Assembly: GCA_949372635.1 (NCBI GenBank)
Contig: CASIAB010000002.1
Coordinates: 186,001-250,000, forward strand
Source: an uncultured Pseudomonadales bacterium
Lineage (GTDB): Bacteria; Pseudomonadota; Gammaproteobacteria; Pseudomonadales; Pseudohongiellaceae
Length of the DNA: 64,000 bases
Direction: 5' to 3'
In this document: positions 10,765 through 20,839 of the stretch, piece after piece
How the letters are laid out: each line of letters opens with the position of its first letter
Numbering within the stretch: the first letter of the stretch is position 1
Program-made: the position numbers and the translations under genes
The notes under the pieces: generated by a model
The model's database searches: none
What the model saw: only the letters and a program-made list of their open reading frames with translations
Told to the model about the DNA's origin: nothing

Positions 10765-12648
10765 TTACCGTCCACGAAGAAAGAGTTTATCCAGCTCGTC
10801 CAGACCCTGATACACCCATGTTGGTCTACCATGATTGCATTGACCGCTGCGCTCGGTGGCCTCCATGTCGCGCAGCAACGCATTCATCTCTGGGATAGTT
10901 AGGTGACGATTGGCGCGGACCGAACCATGACATGCCATGGTGGAGAGCAGTTCATCCTGATGCGCTTGAATGCGATCACTGCTGCCGTATTCGAGAACAT
11001 CAGACAGCACATCCCGCACCAATTGTTCGATATCAGCGTTACGCAATATCGAGGGAACCTGTCTGACTACTATCGATTCCGCCGCGACTCTCTCTAACTC
11101 GATTCCAATACTAAGCAACGCTTCTTGTTCAGCCTCCGCGCAGTCGGCTTCTGATTGACTCACCGCGATAGACAAAGGTACGAGCAGGGACTGCATCTTC
11201 AATTCTTCATTCTGGCAGGCTGCCTTCATGCGCTCGTAGGTGATGCGTTCATGTGCCGCATGCATGTCCACAGTGATCAGCCCTTCCTTATTCTGCGCAA
11301 GAATATAAATTCCATGCAGTTGTGCTATGGCGTACCCCAGCGGTGGCACTTCTGAATCGTCGCCAGTGAGCTTCGCGAAATTTTCCAACTGGCTTTGTAT
11401 CGCACCGGCAGCAGGTTGCCGTGTGCTCGGTCTGTAGGAATAATTATTCGAAGCCGGTTCCGCAAGTGACAGACTACTCTGATCGCTGAAATTTCCCGCT
11501 GCAAAGCTTGAATCTGGGCTAGCTGCAAAATTTTCTGCAGCGCTACCGCTGCGCATAGCTGCAAACGGATCACCCTCGTGTCCATTGTTCTGTGCGTTAT
11601 CTGCGAGCCGGTCGGACGGCCTAAGTTCTGCTAACGCCTTGTGCAATGAACTGAAAAGAAAGTCATGCACTAGGCGGCTGTCGCGAAAACGCACCTCATG
11701 CTTCGTTGGATGCACGTTCACATCAACTACAGATGGCGCCAACTCCAGGTACAACACATAGGCAGGATGACGTCCATGAAACAACACATCGCGATAGGCT
11801 TGCTTCACTGCATGTGTCACCAGTTTGTCACGAATGATCCGACCGTTCACATAGAAATATTGCAAGTCTGCCTGAGAGCGCGAAAAAGTCGGTAGACTGA
11901 CCCAACCCCAGAGACGCAGACCCTGCCCTTCCATTTCTACAAACACAGAACTCTCAACAAAGGTAGGGCCACACACCAGAGCGACACGTCGCTGTTTTTC
12001 CTGATCGGACTTTGCAGGAAGCAGTTTGCGAATCGCGCGCTGATTGTGAGTAAGTGAGAACTGCACATCGAAGCGACTCAGCGCGATACGTTTTAGAATT
12101 TCATCGATGCGCGAGAATTCCGTCTTCTCTGTTTTCAGAAATTTCTTGCGCGCAGGCGTGTTGAAGAATAAGTCTCGCACCTCGACCGTAGTTCCACGCG
12201 AGTGTGCGGCAGGCGAAAGTATGACATCCATCTCCTGCCCCTCGGCGATGACCTTCCAGCCGCTATTGTCGCCGCTAGCTGCGGCTAGGTCGTCGTCTGC
12301 CTTTGAGGTCATAGTCAGGCGTGAGACCGAGCTGATACTGGCTAGCGCCTCGCCACGAAAGCCCAGGCTGGCGATGTTTTCTAGGTCTTCGAGGTCGGTG
12401 ATTTTACTCGTGGCGTGCCGGCTAAGCGCCAACTCTAAGTCCTCCTTATGAATGCCTAGCCCGTCGTCCTTGATCTTGATTTGTTTCGTACCGCCCTGCT
12501 CGACTTCGATCTCTAGTCGACTGGCGCCGGCATCCAGAGAGTTCTCCATCAACTCCTTGACGACCGAGGCGGGGCGCTCGACGACTTCGCCCGCGGCAAT
12601 CTGATTCGCGAGACGTTGACTGAGAAGATTAATCCGTGACATTGGCAA
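10765..12648 (-). CDS. mutL: DNA mismatch repair protein MutL (endonuclease type)
   Basis: 627 aa. The N-terminal GHKL ATPase shows [25 protein letters not shown] and the [10 protein letters not shown] segment. A Ser/Ala-rich linker follows (about 350-430). The C-terminal dimerisation domain carries [12 protein letters not shown] at 461-472, which fits the DxHA(x)2E(x)4E nicking motif, together with ACHGSVRA and CNHGRP (604-609). This is the nuclease-type MutL of Pseudomonas and most bacteria, not the nuclease-free E. coli type, so strand choice is probably not by MutH. It overlaps neither neighbour. Confidence 0.97.
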   Translation of the reverse strand: MPMSRINLLSQRLANQIAAGEVVERPASVVKELMENSLDAGASRLEIEVEQGGTKQIKIKDDGLGIHKEDLELALSRHATSKITDLEDLENIASLGFRGEALASISSVSRLTMTSKADDDLAAASGDNSGWKVIAEGQEMDVILSPAAHSRGTTVEVRDLFFNTPARKKFLKTEKTEFSRIDEILKRIALSRFDVQFSLTHNQRAIRKLLPAKSDQEKQRRVALVCGPTFVESSVFVEMEGQGLRLWGWVSLPTFSRSQADLQYFYVNGRIIRDKLVTHAVKQAYRDVLFHGRHPAYVLYLELAPSVVDVNVHPTKHEVRFRDSRLVHDFLFSSLHKALAELRPSDRLADNAQNNGHEGDPFAAMRSGSAAENFAASPDSSFAAGNFSDQSSLSLAEPASNNYSYRPSTRQPAAGAIQSQLENFAKLTGDDSEVPPLGYAIAQLHGIYILAQNKEGLITVDMHAAHERITYERMKAACQNEELKMQSLLVPLSIAVSQSEADCAEAEQEALLSIGIELERVAAESIVVRQVPSILRNADIEQLVRDVLSDVLEYGSSDRIQAHQDELLSTMACHGSVRANRHLTIPEMNALLRDMEATERSGQCNHGRPTWVYQGLDELDKLFLRGR

Positions 12649-12738
12649 GTAACAGTAAAGAGAATGAGGCTGTCATTGTAGCACCAACCACGAGCAAAAC
12701 TATGGGAGCCAATACAGAAGAAGCTAACTAAACTAGAG

Positions 12739-14292
12739 CTAGGTTGCGGGTATTTTTAGAATTTGCCCGACCATGATGCGATCGTTAGTGATGTTATTTA
12801 CCTGGCGCAGACTGCCCAGAGTAACTTGATAACGCTGCGCAATCTCGGAGAGCGTTTCCCCGCGACGAATCGTGTGTTCTTCCTCCTCCCCTCCGTCGAC
12901 TCCCGGAATAATAAGTTCCTGACCTACGTGAATCGTGTTCGAAGAAATTTTATTAGCCGATTTTAATTCTGCTAGACTAACGTTGTAGCGCTGCGCGATT
13001 ACCGAAAGGCTATCACCTCTCTTCACCAAATAGATGCCGGGCATGGGCACGATGCCGTGCGCCTTCTGCCAGGCAACGAGAGATCCCTGGGGTGGCGCAT
13101 CGTAGAAATAATTCATCACACCCTGCGCGATGCCGCGCGCGAGCTTCTGCTGGAATGCAGACGTGTTAAGCCTTCTGGCTTCGTCAGGATTCGTGAGATA
13201 ACCAGTTTCGATAAGCATCGAAGGTATGTCCGGCGACTTCAATACTTCTAGTGAAGCCTGCTGCACCTTGTCGCGGCGCAGACGTGTCATTCCATCCAAG
13301 GATTCCAATACACGGGTACCCGCAATCAGACTCTGCTCCATGCTCCATGCCATCTGGAGTGAAACGAGCGTAAGCGCGACATCGTCATCCCAGGAACTAA
13401 GATCAAGATCGCCGCCCACGCCGCCTAGTAAGTCCGCGTTATTTTCCTTCTGCGCGACACGGCGAGAATTTTCGCGATCGGCTCTATCGCCCGATAGCGC
13501 ATAAATAGTCAGGCCATTGGCGCGGCTAGTACGATACCAATCGGTGTGCACCGCGACGAAGAGGTCAGCGCGCTTCTCGCGGGCGATTTCAGAACGGCGC
13601 TGTAATTCAACATAGTAGTCGCCGTCACGAATCATGATTGGCGTGTAGCCGGGCATCCTTTCAAGTTGATTGAATAAAGCGCGCGCTATTTTTAGCGTGA
13701 TGTCCTTCTCTCTCAGCTTGCCATCAAATCCGATGCCGCCAGGATCTTCACCGCCGTGCCCTGCCGAAATCGCAACGATTATATTACGACGCTCATCAAT
13801 ACGCGGAGCACTAGTAGAATTCGAGGATACGGTACCGGTGTTTATTAGCGCGTCAGCAGATACCGACTCGCCATAAAGATCGACAACCAGACGATCGCCT
13901 TGTTCGCTATTCGGTGCAAGCGTAAAACTACGCGGCTCAACCTCAGTAACAAGATCGATCACCATGCGCAGCGTGTCGCCATCTCGAATCGCACTGCGTA
14001 TGCCACTAACCGGGCTCTCATTAAAATCTAAGCCAGACAGATCGCTACCTAAGGACGAGCCTTCTATATCGATAACCACTCGGGAGGGATTGGAGAGAGT
14101 AAAGAGCTTGTATTCCACCTCGCCAGACAGATCGAATACCAGGCGAGTATGGTCCGGCGCACGCCACACTCTAACCTCCTCCACATTAGCAGCAGACAAG
14201 GCAAAGCTGGCCAGCAGGGCGCACCCCGCTAGAGCACAAGCAAAGCAGCGAATGTCACCCCTAATACTGTTTAAAGTGTCCTGTGTTTTCAT
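12739..14292 (-). CDS. amiC: Periplasmic N-acetylmuramoyl-L-alanine amidase with two LysM repeats
   Basis: 517 aa. It has a signal sequence (hydrophobic about 16-35), an AMIN septal-targeting domain (about 38-145), then an Amidase_3 zinc domain beginning ISAGHGGEDPGG near 175 with the catalytic Glu in MLIETGYLTNPDE. Two C-terminal LysM repeats follow (about 421-466 and 473-517). It cuts the amide bond of peptidoglycan during daughter-cell separation. The place between tsaE and mutL is the amiB/amiC locus; the LysM tail fits Pseudomonas-type AmiB, so the exact AmiB/AmiC name is uncertain. Confidence 0.95.
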   Translation of the reverse strand: MKTQDTLNSIRGDIRCFACALAGCALLASFALSAANVEEVRVWRAPDHTRLVFDLSGEVEYKLFTLSNPSRVVIDIEGSSLGSDLSGLDFNESPVSGIRSAIRDGDTLRMVIDLVTEVEPRSFTLAPNSEQGDRLVVDLYGESVSADALINTGTVSSNSTSAPRIDERRNIIVAISAGHGGEDPGGIGFDGKLREKDITLKIARALFNQLERMPGYTPIMIRDGDYYVELQRRSEIAREKRADLFVAVHTDWYRTSRANGLTIYALSGDRADRENSRRVAQKENNADLLGGVGGDLDLSSWDDDVALTLVSLQMAWSMEQSLIAGTRVLESLDGMTRLRRDKVQQASLEVLKSPDIPSMLIETGYLTNPDEARRLNTSAFQQKLARGIAQGVMNYFYDAPPQGSLVAWQKAHGIVPMPGIYLVKRGDSLSVIAQRYNVSLAELKSANKISSNTIHVGQELIIPGVDGGEEEEHTIRRGETLSEIAQRYQVTLGSLRQVNNITNDRIMVGQILKIPAT

Positions 14293-14337
14293 AACAAATT
14301 CTTTGAGACATAATTTGCGTTGTCTAATACAACGGCC

Positions 14338-14853
14338 TCAGGGCCATAATCTTTTGGCGATTAAAGTGCCTTTCTCCGTGAGACTTTGACAAGTCAGACG
14401 CCGACCCGTTCCCTCATCGGCAATATCGATCACCAAATCCGCGCCAGGCAGCCATTTTGCTCCCTTATCGGCCCATTCCACGATGCAAAGATTCGACTCG
14501 ACGAAATACTCGTCCGTACCTAGGTAGGCCACCTCCTCAGGGTCAGCAAGACGATAGAGATCGAAGTGATATATGTTACAGAGCTTGAATTCGTAGGGCT
14601 CTACCAGGGTATAGGTAGGGCTTTTAACCGCGCCGGTGTAGCCGAAGGCGCGCATGAAGCCCCGGGACAAGGTTGTCTTGCCTGCGCCTAGGTCGCCTTG
14701 GAGATAGATCATGCCGCCTAAGTGGGGGATGCCCATCCCTTCAAGGACTGCATCGCCCGCCCTGCTTTCCTGAAATGTCGCGGCAGCTAGTTCAGCACCA
14801 AACTCAAGAGTGGCTGTTTCATCTGATAAATTTATTTGGTTCACTGGCCGCAT
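14338..14853 (-). CDS. tsaE: TsaE, ATPase of the tRNA t6A threonylcarbamoyl complex
   Basis: 171 aa, slightly longer than E. coli TsaE. The P-loop is GDLGAGKTTLSRGF (about 54-67), followed by KSPTYTLVEPYE and the HFDLYRL and IVEWADKG motifs of the family. It works with TsaB and TsaD to make t6A at A37 of tRNAs. It precedes amiC by 45 bp. In many gammaproteobacteria nnr lies just upstream; here the TonB-receptor block starts instead and nnr is 22.5 kb away. Confidence 0.96.
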   Translation of the reverse strand: MRPVNQINLSDETATLEFGAELAAATFQESRAGDAVLEGMGIPHLGGMIYLQGDLGAGKTTLSRGFMRAFGYTGAVKSPTYTLVEPYEFKLCNIYHFDLYRLADPEEVAYLGTDEYFVESNLCIVEWADKGAKWLPGADLVIDIADEGTGRRLTCQSLTEKGTLIAKRLWP

Positions 14854-14929
14854 AGCTACAAGTATAAAGCAGAAATGCTTATTGGCGGGAGTTGCAGTGG
14901 CTTTCAGAATAAATTTTTAACGAATAAAG

Positions 14930-14985
14930 ATAAATGGGTTCAGTATAAATATACGTTACCGTACATTTAGCCTGGACCCATTTAT
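14930..14985. repeat. Long inverted repeat at the left edge of the accessory block
   Basis: Arms of 14 bases (14930-14943 and 14972-14985) are complementary except for one mismatch. They enclose 28 bases that themselves hold a near-palindrome, TACGTTACCGTAC. It sits between tsaE and the TonB receptor gene, apart from the receptor's own terminator. It may be a structured transcript end, a small mobile-repeat remnant or a protein site. Confidence 0.5.
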
Positions 14986-15004
14986 TTACTTCCCAATTTA
15001 ATAC

Positions 15005-15039
15005 AAAAAAAGCCAAGGCACCCACATACCTTGGCTTTT
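15005..15039 (-). terminator. Rho-independent terminator after the TonB receptor gene
   Basis: AGCCAAGG (15011-15018) and CCTTGGCT (15029-15036) form a stem around a 10-base loop. A-runs at 15005-15010 give the U-tract when read leftward. It lies about 50 bases past the receptor stop codon; the short T-run on the right side could make it weakly bidirectional. Confidence 0.8.
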
Positions 15040-15088
15040 CCTGCGGCAGCCCTGACAACCAGCATCAGTCTGCCGATTAGCAACGCTC

Positions 15089-17998
15089 TTAGCCGCCGGG
15101 AGTAAAATCGATAGATACGTAGAATTGACGATAAAAGTTATTGATCAACCTAGACTCAAAGCCTCCTATCTGCCCAGTCAACGTAGGCTTGTAATCTAAG
15201 AGATTGTTCACACCAGCAGACAGGGTAACTGCGCTGTTGAAGAAATCTTCTAAGAAATACGAGTAGCGTACATCGATGATAGGGTCCTCATCAATTTCAC
15301 TGGGGGGTACAAACTGTCCATCAAATTTGTACAAGTCAACTATCTGGGCGTCATGATCAACAGCACTAAACCAACTTACCGACATTGACGCACTGTGATT
15401 GTTTCTGAACCAGTTGTTTGTCCAAGCCAATTTCGTTTTCGGAATTGGAGGGGCGATATTAGTCCGGGCATTTTGTTTGCCTAGAACATCTACAGGATTA
15501 CCTTTTTTGTCTGTAAAGACATAATCTGTATAAACAGTGGCATTGAGACGTGTGTTGAATGTTCCCCAGTCACCTGGACTAAAAGAGTAAGCCGCTTTCA
15601 TGTCGAACAAGCTGACATCAAATTGAGCTACGTTGGCTGACTGAATCAACACAAGTGACACACGGCCATCAGGATCACGAAAGATATTCCCGCCAGCACC
15701 ACCAACAGGTTGTGCACCTAGCCAAGCATCAGCTGCCTTTCGAGACGCTGAGCCGGGAGTGGAGTCATAGGACCCTGCAGTCTGGCCAGTTGCCTGAAGC
15801 ATAGAAAGAAACTGGTTCCGAGTTACATCATCCTCAGTTAGAGTCCGAATTCGGTCAGTATATTCAATTTCCTGATAGTCCATGGACAACTCAAAGCCTT
15901 CAAGCCTGCCCTCTGCCTGCCAAGTGAATCCGACATTAAGAATCTCAGCCTGTTCTGGGCCTAGACCTGGATTGCCCGATTGACATTTTAGCCCGCCAAG
16001 CAGCAACTGCCCGCTGAAGTCATCACTGCCGCTGTACATATCACCGCAGTTTTCGTTGGTAGTGGCCGCTCTGGTCTGATAGGACGTCGGTGCCAAGAAA
16101 CTTTCGCCCCAAGATGCCCTCAGTGCTAGCCCAGGAATTATTTCATACCTCGCGGAAACTTTGGGTGTAGTGGTCTCCATACCTTGGTCGGTAAATTGCT
16201 CATGCCGCACCGCACCCTTGATAGCTAAATTATCCAAGATAGGCACCTCTACCTCAGCGAACACCGAGCGGACTGCAGAGTTAAATACTTCGTCGGGTGC
16301 TATAGGTTCGCCATTCACTCCCCAAATGAAGTTTTCTCCTGCAGCTTCGAATGGCTCTTGAAAAGTACGCTCTTCCAAGTCGCGCCATTGAAAGCCAAAG
16401 GCCATCTGCACAGCACCGGCTGGAACATCAAACACTTCGCCAGTAAGCACTGTTTCAAAAACATCTAGGGCGTTGCGTTGATATTCTTGGTTTGGATTAC
16501 GGTACTGCATCCAGTTATTGAGTTCTCTAGGGTTTTCGAATCCCGGTTCATAATAAGGAGATCGAGGATCTTGAGAGCCGAAAGGATTAAACCACTGATC
16601 ACCGGAAGCGCCACCTTCCCCGCGAAGAGCCAGCTGCAGGCGTGATGAGTAGACACCTTGGCGATCGGACATGAATTTGCTTTCTTGCTTGGTGTAGTAG
16701 GTGTAACCAGACCAAGAACTGTTGCCGAGGTCATAGTCTGCAGACAGCTTCACGCGATTGAGTTGATAGACACCTCTGCTTACGCGAGATGTATCATCAG
16801 CGATGCCATCAGGCAAGAACTGTGCCTGAGGATGGGTATAAATTCTCCAAAGATCAGGGGCAACGTCAAACCCATAAGGGTTGGCAGGGTGCTCCTCTGG
16901 AACCACTAGCATCGAACGGTTATTGGCCGGATTAGGTGAAGCGAATGTGCCTCTGTCTTCGTTGACACGAGCGTGGTTATTCATCATGAAACCGAAGCGC
17001 AACCAGTCTGTAGCTTCCCACTGAAGGTTGTTATAGAGATTATATTCTTGCTGATGCTCAACCACCTCAGCCTGTGCGCTGTACTCAAAGGTACAGAAGG
17101 AGCCATTAATGGTTCCAGATGGCAGAGGAGAAGGACCGTAGCCATGGGTTGGTGTGCCTTGGTTAAACGTTCCACATGAAGGGTCTAGCAAGCGCGGACC
17201 AGTCAGTGTACCTCCGCTCTTTCCTCTCAGGGGAAGAGTGCTAAGATCGTCAGGAAGGCCCTCAAGCTGCTTGAATGACCCAGGATTTCCGGAGCTGGAG
17301 GTGCCTCGGGATACGTTGTGTTCGCGTCCACGCTCGTACCACATAAGGGGTGTACGCTGATAGGTTTCGGCGGATCCGACATAACTTAGACCGTTATCCC
17401 ATGACTTACCCCATAACGCGGAGACACGCATTTCTTCGTTCTTTCCATCTTCGGGCCTCTGATAAAAAGTACGGAATTTAACTCCGTCGAATTCCTTGAT
17501 GGGAATCAGGTTTACCACGCCGGCCACGGCGTCAGACCCATACAGCGCGGAACCACCATCCAGAACTAGTTCCATCCGTTCCATCGCGATGTCTGGGAAG
17601 GCGGTATTTATGCGCGAATCGATTGTGCGTACACCGTCCACGAGGGTCAAAGTGGAGTTTTCACCCAGGCCACGCAGGTTAAAACTAGCTCCGTTAGAGC
17701 TTTGTGGGCCGTCTTGGCTACCAAGCACAACGTTAACAATGTCGACGTTCTGAACATAGGTCAGGTCGCGTATGTATTCTGACATATTCGGCGTGCCTGA
17801 TGAGAGAAGATCCTCACCCGTTACCGTATCTGCCGCTGTATCCTGCGAGAACGCACTATTCCTAATGTAGGAGCCTGTTACGACAATTTCTTCAACCTCG
17901 TCATCTTGGGCTTGGGCTATTACCGGCGCTACGAGTGAAGACATGAGAGCCGTGTGAATTAGATATGACAGTTTCTTACGTCGAAATTTATTGGGCAT
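15089..17998 (-). CDS. TonB-dependent outer-membrane receptor
   Basis: 969 aa. A signal peptide ends near AQA (28-30), followed by EEIVVTGS (36-43), the usual start of the plug in this receptor class. The plug continues with the SFNLRGLGENSTLTLVDG segment near residues 106-123. The long remainder has alternating aromatic strands of a 22-strand barrel. No N-terminal signalling domain is present, so control is not by an ECF anti-sigma pair. Length and plug style match receptors that import large organic substrates (oligosaccharides or peptides), often found beside tryptophan halogenase and SapC genes. It ends in TPGG rather than an aromatic residue. A TATAA-N4-TATAA repeat lies 194 bases upstream. 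The substrate is unknown. Confidence 0.92.
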   Translation of the reverse strand: MPNKFRRKKLSYLIHTALMSSLVAPVIAQAQDDEVEEIVVTGSYIRNSAFSQDTAADTVTGEDLLSSGTPNMSEYIRDLTYVQNVDIVNVVLGSQDGPQSSNGASFNLRGLGENSTLTLVDGVRTIDSRINTAFPDIAMERMELVLDGGSALYGSDAVAGVVNLIPIKEFDGVKFRTFYQRPEDGKNEEMRVSALWGKSWDNGLSYVGSAETYQRTPLMWYERGREHNVSRGTSSSGNPGSFKQLEGLPDDLSTLPLRGKSGGTLTGPRLLDPSCGTFNQGTPTHGYGPSPLPSGTINGSFCTFEYSAQAEVVEHQQEYNLYNNLQWEATDWLRFGFMMNNHARVNEDRGTFASPNPANNRSMLVVPEEHPANPYGFDVAPDLWRIYTHPQAQFLPDGIADDTSRVSRGVYQLNRVKLSADYDLGNSSWSGYTYYTKQESKFMSDRQGVYSSRLQLALRGEGGASGDQWFNPFGSQDPRSPYYEPGFENPRELNNWMQYRNPNQEYQRNALDVFETVLTGEVFDVPAGAVQMAFGFQWRDLEERTFQEPFEAAGENFIWGVNGEPIAPDEVFNSAVRSVFAEVEVPILDNLAIKGAVRHEQFTDQGMETTTPKVSARYEIIPGLALRASWGESFLAPTSYQTRAATTNENCGDMYSGSDDFSGQLLLGGLKCQSGNPGLGPEQAEILNVGFTWQAEGRLEGFELSMDYQEIEYTDRIRTLTEDDVTRNQFLSMLQATGQTAGSYDSTPGSASRKAADAWLGAQPVGGAGGNIFRDPDGRVSLVLIQSANVAQFDVSLFDMKAAYSFSPGDWGTFNTRLNATVYTDYVFTDKKGNPVDVLGKQNARTNIAPPIPKTKLAWTNNWFRNNHSASMSVSWFSAVDHDAQIVDLYKFDGQFVPPSEIDEDPIIDVRYSYFLEDFFNSAVTLSAGVNNLLDYKPTLTGQIGGFESRLINNFYRQFYVSIDFTPGG

Positions 17999-18497
17999 TT
18001 ACCCTCTCCTTGGTCCTTTGCTACACGTTGGAGGCTTACAATCCGGCCTTAAGTGCTGCTTGTAATTTTAATAAGTACTCTCTGAGTAAGTTTCCCTGCA
18101 TCTCATGACAACAATATTGAGCGAGCAGTACGGTCCCTTAAAAATTAAATCTAGCATATAGTAATATAACATTGAAGTGTTTTTAAAGGTTTATAAGCTT
18201 TATAAGTTATGAGGCTTCGGGAAATATATAAGCATCGAAGATAGCGCGCTTATGGCAGGGGCAGCCCAGTGCCGGCAGGTTTGGCCCTCACGATGCAAGC
18301 AGTAATTCAAATCGGTGGTAGGGGACCCGGCAAAATGGTGTATCGCACACATCCAGCTGGTTACAATTTATTACAATCTAGGGGGATATTCAGTATTAAC
18401 TGACAACTACCAATATCTTCGCCGGGAACCTTTGCGCGCGGAGAAGTCTAATTTTTTTAGAGCTAACTTATCAATGCCATTTGATGTATTTATTATT
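17999..18497. other. Upstream region of the TonB receptor gene, no gene seen
   Basis: This 499-base gap lies between the receptor start (minus strand) and the stop of the Ig-like protein gene. It is AT-rich near 18150-18230, where the repeat element described separately sits. A short open frame at 18315-18551 overlaps the 3' end of the neighbouring gene and shows no family features. Confidence 0.5.
18192..18205. promoter_or_regulatory. TATAA-N4-TATAA repeat upstream of the TonB receptor
   Basis: TATAA at 18192-18196 and again at 18201-18205, with GCTT between. The unit is 9 bases, about one helical turn. The same arrangement is seen at three other promoters of the accessory block. A partial copy (TATAACATTGAAG) lies about 20 bases to the left. 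It is a candidate operator, possibly for the GntR proteins encoded in the block. Confidence 0.5.
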
Positions 18498-19418
18498 TCA
18501 TTGTGTAACACGAACACGCTGGAAAGCGTTGCTCCAACAGCACTGATCTAGCCCATCGCTATCAGAGGAGTTCCAATTATCCAGCCGGGCGCGAATCATA
18601 TACTCACCAGGTTCAGTGAAGGTAGCCATAACCCTCGCCGGACCCTTGCCGGCAGGTATTGAAACTCTAGATACGGCTGCCGGTATCATTCCGCGGGTTG
18701 ATCGAGCTGGAGTTGTGATAAAAGGCGTAGAAGCATGTTCAGTAAAACTAACTTCACCAGGACCCTGATGCTTATACCATATGACGCGGGAATCAAGAGG
18801 CTTGGCAAAGAGAGGATTTGAAGGATCACGCACAGACGGATCTTCGGTCTCAACCCCCAAAGTAAGCGGAACGCCGACGGAAATTGTTCTAGTATTGGCC
18901 GCTACGACACCTTCAGGACCAGATCCACGATTTTCATTTTCAAACCAAATAAATGGTTGAACACTGCCCTGTGGCCGTGGGTTTCTATCAAGCTCATACG
19001 CACTCGACCCGCGCTCGCCAGGCACTTTAAGCTCTTCTAGGTTGTCGGTTTTAATGTGCCACCAAACAGACTCATCCTTCATTGATTCTGGAATAGTGAC
19101 CCCAAAGACTCCAGGATGTCGGCCTGAAAAGTAAATGTCAGGCTGCATACCGTCCAACTGGGCTGGCTCAATGCGATTATTCTCACCCAATGGGACAATT
19201 ACATCTTCAGCATTTCTGTTGTGGTACCCAAACGAGACAGTGACAGTGCCGTCTTCGTTAGCATACCAGCCTTCCATGAAAGGAATTATCGGTATGCCTG
19301 CCGGGGAAGGCGGACGTAAAGGTCTTACTGTTTGTTGTGCATCAGCAGAAACTACCATTACAACATTTATTAGTAACGCCAAAGCTACACTGGCCACAGC
19401 TGGCCTAACACTTCTCAT
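18498..19418 (-). CDS. Secreted Ig-like-fold protein, copy 1 (partner of copper monooxygenase)
   Basis: 306 aa with a signal peptide (cleavage near ADAQ, about 25-28). The first half has the segment FMEGWYANEDGTVTVSFGYHNRN, and the C-terminus ends with an Ig/PKD-like strand pattern, TFTEPGEYMIRARLDNW. The protein at 28141-29055 has the same architecture: FQGWSRQVDGTFDMHFGYLNRN near the start and FTEPGEYQLQVRAFD at the end, so the two are paralogues. Both follow a cytochrome/copper monooxygenase gene on the same strand, here after 56 bp. No enzyme motif is visible. A role as periplasmic partner or substrate-binding subunit is inferred from the repeated pairing. Two adjacent cysteines (DQCCWSN) occur near the C-terminus, absent from copy 2. 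Confidence 0.8.
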   Translation of the reverse strand: MRSVRPAVASVALALLINVVMVVSADAQQTVRPLRPPSPAGIPIIPFMEGWYANEDGTVTVSFGYHNRNAEDVIVPLGENNRIEPAQLDGMQPDIYFSGRHPGVFGVTIPESMKDESVWWHIKTDNLEELKVPGERGSSAYELDRNPRPQGSVQPFIWFENENRGSGPEGVVAANTRTISVGVPLTLGVETEDPSVRDPSNPLFAKPLDSRVIWYKHQGPGEVSFTEHASTPFITTPARSTRGMIPAAVSRVSIPAGKGPARVMATFTEPGEYMIRARLDNWNSSDSDGLDQCCWSNAFQRVRVTQ

Positions 19419-19474
19419 GAATATCCGTCTCCAATATTATTAGATCTATAGCGGGAGTTGTATTATGTAACTTA

Positions 19475-20839
19475 CTAATCTCCAGATGGTAGCTGGGACT
19501 GTTTGTTACTTTCTCGCGCTTCAGCAAGTTCCTGATAAGTTTCATCATCAAGATGACTTATGGCTATCCAAGAATGAGACATCTCGTCTGCTGTACGTTG
19601 GCCCCAGCCTACCCACTGCCTAGGGTCAGGGTTGTTGGGGTTATTGGCCGTATTGTCATACCACTGCTTGGTTATGAGGACGGCTCCTGTCGGCAATAGT
19701 GGAGCTGTATCTGGCTCATACAGATGACTGTGATGCCAAGTAGCACTCCAATTGGATATCATACTGACCAATTCAGTGCGGCCGGTTTCTGGATAGAAAA
19801 TCTCCAATGAAGCAGCATTCATGCGCAGATGCCCATGGGGTTGGTAGCTATCGATGCGAACAGGGTGATCAAAAGAGTGGAAGCCCTGTGTCATAGCCGA
19901 TCCATGAGGCGGGATAAATAGGTCGCCTTGATCTAACTGGTAAGATGCCAAGTCCTGAGTGATTTTGGCTTGATACCCTTTCGGATGAAGCCAGATACCC
20001 AACTCCACTACGTTGTCCTTAACCACTGCGTTTGGCGCAGTCCCGCCCAAGCCGCCGGGATACATATGGATGTCCCATTGAATCGTGCTGTCTTCAAAAG
20101 CTGTACGACAAACACCTTCCGGTACGACTTCGCCCCACTTACCCATGGCATATTCAGTAACGGGCTTTCTATCGACACTGCCGTCCTCTTTTACCTCTGC
20201 AAAATACGTATTGGCGTGATGAACTACTGTCTTCGCAACGCCGCGAGGCTTGACCTGAAGAGCCTTGATGCAACGGTCTTCTGTGATACCACTTTCAATA
20301 AAATGCTTGTCCCACAGGTCGTTGCCATTAGCAGGAACATCGATCGGATTGGATGCAACCACGATATCTGGCTGTCCGAATTGAGCAGAGAAATTCCAAT
20401 CATCAATAGCTCGCAGTTTTGGCAGGGCAGGCAGTTCTTCAAGATTTCCCAAGGGAGAGCCCTGATTAACCCATGCCACGACGGTATCGATATCTTCCTC
20501 AGAAAGGCGCCAATCTGCTTGGAGGTTTTGATTGCCGATATCATGGTCATAGGCGTAAGGGGGCATTTCCCGATTTGCCACCTTCATTTGAATCAAGGGA
20601 GCCCAAGGACGCACTTGTTCATAGCTACTCAGTTCCATCGGCCCAATGCCACCTTCACGGTGACAGACCACGCAGTTCTCATTAATAATACTGGCTACGT
20701 GGCCTGAGTAAGTCACGGATTCTTCACTATTTGCTGTGTTCGCAGCAATCCCCGTTTGTGCCTGAAACCCAAAAAAAGTAACAACCACAATGCCAGCTCC
20801 AAGATGTGGCAACTTATTTAATTTCTGCAAAATACTCAT
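19475..20839 (-). CDS. Secreted cytochrome c/copper type II monooxygenase-like protein, copy 1
   Basis: 454 aa with an N-terminal signal segment (about 12-33). A cytochrome c-like domain carries CVVCH (56-60) with a likely Met ligand in REMPP (M92). The rest resembles copper type II, ascorbate-dependent monooxygenases (PHM/DBM). The ligand pattern expected for the two coppers is visible: His pair 207-208, His258, HGH at 335-337 and Met420 in TADEM. Such enzymes hydroxylate a C-H bond using O2, and a fused heme could supply electrons; the substrate is unknown. It shares the full architecture with the protein at 29281-30618. It is probably co-transcribed with the Ig-like gene downstream. A TATAA-N4-TACAA element lies about 260 bases upstream. 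Confidence 0.82.
   Translation of the reverse strand: MSILQKLNKLPHLGAGIVVVTFFGFQAQTGIAANTANSEESVTYSGHVASIINENCVVCHREGGIGPMELSSYEQVRPWAPLIQMKVANREMPPYAYDHDIGNQNLQADWRLSEEDIDTVVAWVNQGSPLGNLEELPALPKLRAIDDWNFSAQFGQPDIVVASNPIDVPANGNDLWDKHFIESGITEDRCIKALQVKPRGVAKTVVHHANTYFAEVKEDGSVDRKPVTEYAMGKWGEVVPEGVCRTAFEDSTIQWDIHMYPGGLGGTAPNAVVKDNVVELGIWLHPKGYQAKITQDLASYQLDQGDLFIPPHGSAMTQGFHSFDHPVRIDSYQPHGHLRMNAASLEIFYPETGRTELVSMISNWSATWHHSHLYEPDTAPLLPTGAVLITKQWYDNTANNPNNPDPRQWVGWGQRTADEMSHSWIAISHLDDETYQELAEARESNKQSQLPSGD

Noticed and set aside
19970..20707. Long plus-strand frame (245 codons) antisense to the copper monooxygenase
   Set aside because: The opposite strand encodes a clear heme/copper protein; the antisense product lacks any domain features.
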